A stretch of 64,000 bases of DNA from UBA2040 sp041751955 (lineage in GTDB: Bacteria; Bacteroidota; Bacteroidia; Flavobacteriales_D; Crocinitomicaceae), in assembly GCA_041751955.1 (NCBI GenBank), contig JBGSIB010000075.1:50590-114589 (forward strand). Direction: 5' to 3'. The notes under the pieces were generated by a model that was not told the origin of the DNA, did not search any database, and saw only the letters and a program-made list of their open reading frames with translations. Positions within the stretch are counted from its first letter, which is position 1. Each line of letters begins with the position of its first letter. This document shows positions 59,160 through 64,000 of this stretch, in pieces. A program made the translations under genes and the position numbers.

Positions 59160-60650
59160 TTAGAAACGTACTTTAAACTCTACTCGACGATTTTCAGCTC
59201 TACCTTCTGGTGTATCGTTTGTAGCTTTAGGTTGTGTTTCACCGAATCCATGAGAATCCATTCTTGAAGCATCAATTCCTTTTGCAACTAAGTAAGCTTT
59301 TACTGCAGCCGCTCTATCTGTAGACAAGGTCATGTTTTTCGCGTCATCTCCTTGAGCATCTGTATGACCGTTGATGTCCAATTTGTACTCAGGATTATCT
59401 TTCATGATTTGCGCTACGTTATCCAAAATTGGGTAAGAAATCGTTTTAATAACTGATTTAGAAGTTTCGAATTGTACACCTTTCAAGGCTTGATCGAATA
59501 CTTTTTGTGTTTCAGCTTTAATTTCTGGACAACCGTTGTTTGCAGCAACACCTTTTACTGTTGGACATTTGTCAACATTATCAGCTATTCCGTCACCGTC
59601 TGAATCTGGACAACCTTGCATTGCTTTTGTTCCAGCAACTGTAGGACATTTGTCTTCAGCGTCTGTGATTCCGTCACCATCCGTGTCTGGACATCCTTGC
59701 ATTGAAGCAATACCAAAAACATCTGGACATTTGTCCTCTGAATCTTGAATACCATCTTTATCTCTATCTGGACAACCTTTTGCAGAAATAACACCTTTTA
59801 CTGTTGGACATGCATCCTCAGCATCTGTGATTCCGTCACCATCCGTATCAGGGCAACCAGCCATTGAAGGTAAACCTTTGACGTCTGGACATTTGTCTTG
59901 ATAATCAGCAACACCGTCGCCATCTCTGTCATTTGGACATCCAAACAAATCAACTTCCACACCTGCAGGTGTGTTAGGGCATTTGTCTCTTTTATCAGCA
60001 ATACCGTCACCATCTGTATCAACAACTTGTCCAATTGGAATAACTACTCCAATAGAGTGAATCATAAATTGGTCATTTTTACCATTTTCTGCGTGATCTG
60101 TATTGTCTAATCCAAGGTATGCCCAATTCATGTTGTAGTTCAAGCCTAAGTAATCGGTCAACATCACATTAAACCCTAAACCAGAATTCAAAGTGTAAGT
60201 TGCACCTGGGATATTGATTGAAGGTACATCTGGATCTTCAAATGTGTTAGCCAAACCAAAACCAGCAAAGATATAGGGTTGAAAGCGCGCATCTTCTTTG
60301 ATCCATTTTCCGTTGTTGAATTTCAAACGAGCTTGCAAGTTCGCTTTCAAAACATCACCGCGGAAACCTGTTACTTGTCCATTCGTCCCTGCAGGAATAT
60401 GAAATCCGTGAGAACCGTAACCTAAATCAAGACCTGCGTTTATCCAAGGGTTAACATAATACATAATTGTTGCACCAACTTGTGTTCTCCATGCGGCGTC
60501 TTTGGTGTTAAACCATTCTTGGTTCAAATCGCCATGGTAATCACTTAGTCCTGTGTAAAGTCCAACAGCTAATTTTCTCTCTGAAGATTGTGCGTTGGCG
60601 GTAAGGGACGTACCTAGTATCAATCCCAAAGCTAATAGTCTTAAATTCAT
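59160..60650 (-). CDS. OmpA-family outer-membrane protein with thrombospondin type 3 repeats
   Basis: 496 aa. A signal peptide ends TANAQ (residue ~21). A beta-barrel (~25-200) has strand pairs such as VGATIMYYVNPWINAGLDLG and GLGFNVMLTDYLGLNYNMNW. TSP3 repeats from ~205-375 each carry DTDGDGI, DRDGDGV or DSDGDGI calcium loops with KCP motifs. The C-terminal OmpA domain (~385-496) has LDINGHTDAQGDD and SHGFGETQPKATND for peptidoglycan binding. It ties the outer membrane to the cell wall. Likely one of the abundant Omps in this genus. Promoter at 60671-60678. Confidence 0.95.
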   Translation of the reverse strand: MNLRLLALGLILGTSLTANAQSSERKLAVGLYTGLSDYHGDLNQEWFNTKDAAWRTQVGATIMYYVNPWINAGLDLGYGSHGFHIPAGTNGQVTGFRGDVLKANLQARLKFNNGKWIKEDARFQPYIFAGFGLANTFEDPDVPSINIPGATYTLNSGLGFNVMLTDYLGLNYNMNWAYLGLDNTDHAENGKNDQFMIHSIGVVIPIGQVVDTDGDGIADKRDKCPNTPAGVEVDLFGCPNDRDGDGVADYQDKCPDVKGLPSMAGCPDTDGDGITDAEDACPTVKGVISAKGCPDRDKDGIQDSEDKCPDVFGIASMQGCPDTDGDGITDAEDKCPTVAGTKAMQGCPDSDGDGIADNVDKCPTVKGVAANNGCPEIKAETQKVFDQALKGVQFETSKSVIKTISYPILDNVAQIMKDNPEYKLDINGHTDAQGDDAKNMTLSTDRAAAVKAYLVAKGIDASRMDSHGFGETQPKATNDTPEGRAENRRVEFKVRF

Positions 60651-60670
60651 ATTTTTCTAATTTGTTGAGG

Positions 60671-60678
60671 CAAAAATA
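60671..60678 (-). promoter_or_regulatory. -7 element of the OmpA-family gene
   Basis: Minus-strand TATTTTTG fits TAnnTTTG, 20 bp before the ATG at 60650. Confidence 0.65.
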
Positions 60679-60722
60679 GTTATTAAAGAAAGTAATAACA
60701 ATATTTAACAATTTCTTAAGTA

Positions 60723-61712
60723 TTATGTTAAATCTTTAGAGGCAACATAAAAGTTGGTTGACAATTGGTTCAAAGTTTCAGGGAACGAATATAAATGAAC
60801 ATTATTTGAATGAAAAAGCTTATTTGTAATTCCCCAATTTGTTAATGTGTATTTTTCAATTCTGGAATCCGTCCACCAAATAAGCATTTTTTGATTTTCT
60901 TTTTCCAGAACTCCTTCCAACAAATTGTTTAGGTTCACTTCGCCGTCATACCCAGACCAAAGATTATCTATGCCGATAAACGAATGAAGTTTGGGACGAA
61001 TAAACTGACGGATTATTGGAATGAAAGGAATTAGATGTGTAAGTAGTTTGCCATTTTTTCCCGGTAACTGATGTATTTTCCAATTGTATTTTCTTGCCGC
61101 AGCGAATGCTATAATTTCACCTTGATTGTCATATAAAGCGTAAAAACGTCCTCGTTGCAATTGTTGATGGTAGAAGGATTCTGAAGAAAAATTCTTTTCA
61201 ATGAGATGCGTTATTAATGTTTCATCCTCAATGAGTAGCAAGTTTTCTTGTAGTTGCGGCTTAAGTCGGGAAAAAGTTTGTGTATGAAGCATCCCTGATT
61301 TTTGAAAACCGATTTGCTTGGCTAGAAAAGAGCTTTTGCTATTGTTTGGATCGATGTATGCATAGAAACGGTCAACTTCGCCGGTATCTATTTTATTTTT
61401 GAAAAATTGAATAATCTCCTTTTTTAAAACCGAATTACTGTTTGTCTTTTTTACTTGTCCCGTACCCTGAAAAATAATATCAAAAGCAAAATAACGGATG
61501 TACCATTCTTTCCCTCTTCGACAAAAGGAAATGTTACCAATGATTTTTTCATTTCGGAACAATGATAGATGAAGCGGATTTTCTAATTCAGCTATGCGTT
61601 TTTCTGTATCAAGATGCTGATATTTGGCTCCGTTCGTACCTAAAATAGTTTTTGAAAGGAATTCAATTAATTCCGGAGTGGCCTCTTCATATAACCGAAA
61701 AGCGGCATTCAT
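60723..61712 (-). CDS. Putative double-domain GNAT-like protein
   Basis: 329 aa, soluble. The N-terminal half resembles a GNAT acyltransferase: LFRNEKIIGNISFCRRGKEW, YIRYFAFDIIFQGTG, VDRFYAYIDPNNSKSSFLAK and QIGFQKSGMLHTQTFSR. The middle contains a second similar strand set (FYALYDNQGEIIAFAAARKY). The match is by pattern only; the substrate is unknown. It lies 2 bp downstream of the iron alcohol dehydrogenase and is likely translated with it. Could act on an acyl-CoA or small metabolite made by the dehydrogenase, which is an inference. Confidence 0.6.
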   Translation of the reverse strand: MNAAFRLYEEATPELIEFLSKTILGTNGAKYQHLDTEKRIAELENPLHLSLFRNEKIIGNISFCRRGKEWYIRYFAFDIIFQGTGQVKKTNSNSVLKKEIIQFFKNKIDTGEVDRFYAYIDPNNSKSSFLAKQIGFQKSGMLHTQTFSRLKPQLQENLLLIEDETLITHLIEKNFSSESFYHQQLQRGRFYALYDNQGEIIAFAAARKYNWKIHQLPGKNGKLLTHLIPFIPIIRQFIRPKLHSFIGIDNLWSGYDGEVNLNNLLEGVLEKENQKMLIWWTDSRIEKYTLTNWGITNKLFHSNNVHLYSFPETLNQLSTNFYVASKDLT

Positions 61713-61714
61713 TT

Positions 61715-62884
61715 CTACAAGGCTGATTTAACGATTTTGAACACATCCTCTGGCGTTATGGCTTGGCGTTCGCCCATAGTGGTCCATCCTCTTTCAATAA
61801 ATCGTTCTTTTATTTCTTCCGGAAAATTAGCGTCAGCCTGAACATATGCGGAAAGATGAGTTTTTATCCCCAGAGATTGAAAGAAAGTTTCTGTTTTCTC
61901 AATCGCTTTATGTGCTATTTCATCATCTGAACCATGTAAATTCCAAACACGACTTCCGTACTGAACCAATTTTGCCTTTTTATTTTCAAATTGATTTTCA
62001 TACAATCTTGGTGCGATAATCGCTAAGGTTCTTGCATGATCAATTCCGAAAAATGCCGTTAATTCGTGACCTATCATGTGGGTGCACCAATCTGTTGGAA
62101 CACCTAATCGCAAATTGCCGTTGAGCGCATGAGTAGCGCACCACATTAAGTTGGAGGCAAGTTTGTAATTATCAGGTTCTATAAGAACTTTCGGACCTAT
62201 TTCAATTAATGTCGATAATATACCTTCGGCTTGCCTTTCTTGCAGTAAGTTGTCTGTTGGAAAGGTTAAATACTGCTCCAACGTGTGCATGAACGCATCT
62301 ACAATTCCATTGGCTATCTGTCTTTTCGGTAAGCTCGCAACAACATTTGGATCGCATAAGGAGAATTTAGGAAAGAACAAAGGTCCACCCATGGTTCTTT
62401 TTTCATTCAATTCCGAACGACTAATCACTGCGCCAGAGTTGGCTTCTGAACCAGTAGCAGGTAGTGTAAGAACAGTCCCGAAAGGAAGAGCATCTGTAAA
62501 GACTTTTCCCTCTTGGCGCAAAAGCACTTCCCAAGGATCTCCATCGTATTTTGCAGCGCCAGATATGAATTTTACTCCGTCTATAACGCTGCCTCCTCCA
62601 ACTGCTAAAATGAATTCGATGTTCTCCTTTTTACAGATTTCAACTGCTTTCATCACAGTCAAAAATTCCGGATTCGCTTCGATGCCTTCAAATTTGACAA
62701 TTTCGAAATCTTTTAAATGTTCCGTTACTTTTTCGTAAACACCATTCTTGAAAATGGATCCACCACCGTATGCCAGCATGATTTTCTTCTTCGGACTGTA
62801 AGCTGCTATCAGTTCTGGTAATTTTTGATAATGTTCGTCTCCGAACAAAATTCGTGTTGGATTGATGACGTCAAAATTTAGCAT
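61715..62884 (-). CDS. Iron-containing alcohol dehydrogenase
   Basis: 389 aa. The NAD(P) region has FILAVGGGSVIDGVKFISGA (the GGGS-x-x-D motif), TVLTLPATGSEANSGAVISR and PNVVASLPKRQIANGIVDAF. The metal ligands are likely Asp in that last stretch, and His in MHTLEQYLTF, TDWCTHMIGHELTAFFGIDH and ARTLAIIAPR. This fits the YqhD/BdhA group, which reduces aldehydes with NADPH. It probably detoxifies or ferments small aldehydes. In operon with the GNAT-like gene. Confidence 0.9.
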   Translation of the reverse strand: MLNFDVINPTRILFGDEHYQKLPELIAAYSPKKKIMLAYGGGSIFKNGVYEKVTEHLKDFEIVKFEGIEANPEFLTVMKAVEICKKENIEFILAVGGGSVIDGVKFISGAAKYDGDPWEVLLRQEGKVFTDALPFGTVLTLPATGSEANSGAVISRSELNEKRTMGGPLFFPKFSLCDPNVVASLPKRQIANGIVDAFMHTLEQYLTFPTDNLLQERQAEGILSTLIEIGPKVLIEPDNYKLASNLMWCATHALNGNLRLGVPTDWCTHMIGHELTAFFGIDHARTLAIIAPRLYENQFENKKAKLVQYGSRVWNLHGSDDEIAHKAIEKTETFFQSLGIKTHLSAYVQADANFPEEIKERFIERGWTTMGERQAITPEDVFKIVKSAL

Positions 62885-62902
62885 AATCTTTTTGGAATAA
62901 AA

Positions 62903-62940
62903 AACCCCATTCTTCCTTTGTTTTCGGAATGAATGGGGTC
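62903..62940. terminator. Terminator between ExbD and the iron alcohol dehydrogenase
   Basis: ACCCCATTCTTCC pairs imperfectly with GGAATGAATGGGGT around a T-rich loop, downstream of the ExbD stop at 62961. Confidence 0.7.
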
Positions 62941-62960
62941 ATGTAAGTTTGAATAATATT

Positions 62961-63476
62961 TTAAATGTTTCCGTTGTCTCTAACGGCGTAAGCTATTGTT
63001 AAAGCTTCAACTTCTTGTAACTCTTTACGAATGTCGAATAATAAGATACTCGGTGCTTTGGTGTCTGCTTTCACGCAGGTAATTACTCCTTCGATTGGAA
63101 CATTTACCCGACCAGCTTTCTGAACGAATTTATCTTTTTTCCATTGTCCTACTGCAGCCATGGAATACAGTTCATCAGAAACTACATTCGTTACAACATT
63201 GTCTAATGACAAGGCATACCCTAAATTAAAATCTTTCTCTCTTTTTGAATTTCTAGGTTTCCCAAGGTATAAAAAGTCGATTTCTGATCTCTGTTTATAA
63301 GGTGTCAAATCAGTAGTTCTTGTTCCCATTGGAGCATCCACTTGCACTGTTGGATCAACTTCTTTACTCGTAGTAGCTACCATGAAGAAAAACAGGAGCA
63401 TGAATACGATATCAGGAAGTGACGAAGTATTAACGCCTGGAAGTTTTTTACCGGAATCTTTCTTGAATTTAGACAT
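62961..63476 (-). CDS. ExbD/TolR-family biopolymer transport protein
   Basis: 171 aa with one N-terminal membrane helix (about 20-38: SLPDIVFMLLFFFMVATTSK) carrying Asp22, the residue that couples to proton flow through ExbB. The periplasmic domain is ~130 residues (LSDDNVVTNV-type strands; PSILLFDIRKELQEVEALTI). It powers TonB-dependent uptake or a related process, for example T9SS-linked or gliding motors. The second ExbD gene ends 3 bp upstream. ExbB and TonB are probably just beyond the window edge. Confidence 0.9.
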   Translation of the reverse strand: MSKFKKDSGKKLPGVNTSSLPDIVFMLLFFFMVATTSKEVDPTVQVDAPMGTRTTDLTPYKQRSEIDFLYLGKPRNSKREKDFNLGYALSLDNVVTNVVSDELYSMAAVGQWKKDKFVQKAGRVNVPIEGVITCVKADTKAPSILLFDIRKELQEVEALTIAYAVRDNGNI

Positions 63477-63479
63477 GGC

Positions 63480-64000
63480 TTAATTTTTAGGTGTTACTTC
63501 AATTATTTTCGCTGGATAAAGAATTTCTAACAACTTCACACGCTGCTTATCCTCAGGATCTTCAGTTTGATTGTAACGTTTTTTGATAATTCCATAGGAC
63601 TCACCAAACAATTTCATGGCTGCGTCATCGCGCAATTCATAAATTGCTTCTTCGATTTCAGTCTGAATTGTTGTGAAAAGACCATATTCCGTTGCCGATT
63701 GTACTTCAATACGAATATTCGCTTGACCATCAATTTCTGGAAGTTCTTTTTTGCCGTAGAGCTTTAATGCATCCCTTTTTACTCTCCATTCGTCTGCCTC
63801 ACTGTACTTGAAGTTAATCATATCAGCTGGAAAATCCTGAGCTTCCATGTCTTCCGCTTGTTTTGTGGCCTCTCTGATAAACTCTTCTATTTGAGGCATC
63901 GTCACTCTTGAATACAAAGGAAAATTGGTTGTAGGATCGTTCTTTTTCTCGTTTGTTCGGTAAAACTCCAAAACTTTGTCAGAAATTTTATCCGTGTCCG
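63480..64000 (-). CDS. Second ExbD-family protein, C-terminal part (cut by window edge)
   Basis: The frame stays open to the right edge of the window; the last stretch reads DTDKISDKVLEFYRTN in the coding direction. Internal Met or TTG codons are not starts. The visible 173 residues are the periplasmic domain, with EEFIREATKQAEDMEAQDFP and ATEYGLFTTIQTEIEEAIYE, in line with Bacteroidota ExbD proteins that have a longer insert than the E. coli form. The membrane helix lies outside the window. Pairs of ExbD genes are common next to ExbB in this phylum. Confidence 0.85.
   Translation of the reverse strand, partial: DTDKISDKVLEFYRTNEKKNDPTTNFPLYSRVTMPQIEEFIREATKQAEDMEAQDFPADMINFKYSEADEWRVKRDALKLYGKKELPEIDGQANIRIEVQSATEYGLFTTIQTEIEEAIYELRDDAAMKLFGESYGIIKKRYNQTEDPEDKQRVKLLEILYPAKIIEVTPKN

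Noticed and set aside
59536..60110. Several short ORFs on both strands inside the OmpA/TSP3 gene
   Set aside because: They follow the repeat period of the TSP3 region and have no start signals.

Overview
The window is about 38-40% GC by eye and looks like part of a chromosome from a Bacteroidota bacterium, most likely Flavobacteriales. A Crocinitomicaceae/Fluviicola-like origin is a guess. Supporting evidence: -7 promoter elements of the TAnnTTTG type just upstream of many genes; type IX secretion (T9SS) cargo proteins of both type A and type B; a MurF-alanine racemase fusion; two heme-copper oxidase subunit III genes in one operon; ExbD tandems; and a bifunctional-looking amidohydrolase pair. 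I see no rRNA operon, insertion sequence, prophage or CRISPR array.

Layout. 1-4.9 kb (minus): dUTPase (cut by the window edge), a Wzx-like flippase, an enoyl-CoA hydratase, a GT39/ArnT-type glycosyltransferase and HemJ. 5.0-6.4 kb: an outer-membrane barrel protein and an 11-mer-repeat LEA-like protein. 6.7-12.0 kb (minus): a cytochrome c oxidase biogenesis and subunit operon in the order ctaB, two subunit III genes, subunit IV, two SCO-like genes and a DUF420 protein. Subunits I and II lie elsewhere. 12.1-16 kb: a GT2 glycosyltransferase, queA and a LTA-synthase-like sulfatase. 16.2-20.9 kb: a complete cyanophycin module of cphA (synthesis), cphB (depolymerisation) and isoaspartyl peptidase (release of Asp and Arg). 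21-25.8 kb: two small TonB-C-domain proteins, an SDR reductase, and a GH92 mannosidase preceded by a fragment of a second GH92.

25.9-29.1 kb is the accessory part. It holds three unrecognised small minus-strand genes, a decayed gene, two copies of a ~90-bp structured repeat placed just upstream of gene starts, and a tRNA-Arg. The tRNA appears to have swapped the universal G19-C56 tertiary pair for A19-U56. It is preceded in its transcript by two tandem 54-bp units that each begin with the tRNA's own 5' end. This is the part of the window most likely to hold something undescribed.

29.2-43.3 kb: a PorZ-like T9SS propeller protein with recO, an oligopeptide-binding lipoprotein, trpS, plsC, gatC, sodA, two amidohydrolase-family proteins, a small membrane protein, a cytochrome c lipoprotein and hflX. 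43.3-60.7 kb: a large T9SS type B adhesin-like protein, an M20 peptidase with a LEA-2 lipoprotein, murF-alr with tdk, a Glu-rich unknown with an M28 peptidase, a 1347-aa T9SS type A protein, a histidine kinase, pth and an OmpA/TSP3 protein. 60.7-64 kb: a double-GNAT-like protein with an iron alcohol dehydrogenase, and two ExbD genes, the second cut by the window edge.

Most of the window is ordinary core genome. Several start codons were moved from the longest reading frame because a recognisable promoter element, a signal peptide or a coupled stop/start overlap decides them.
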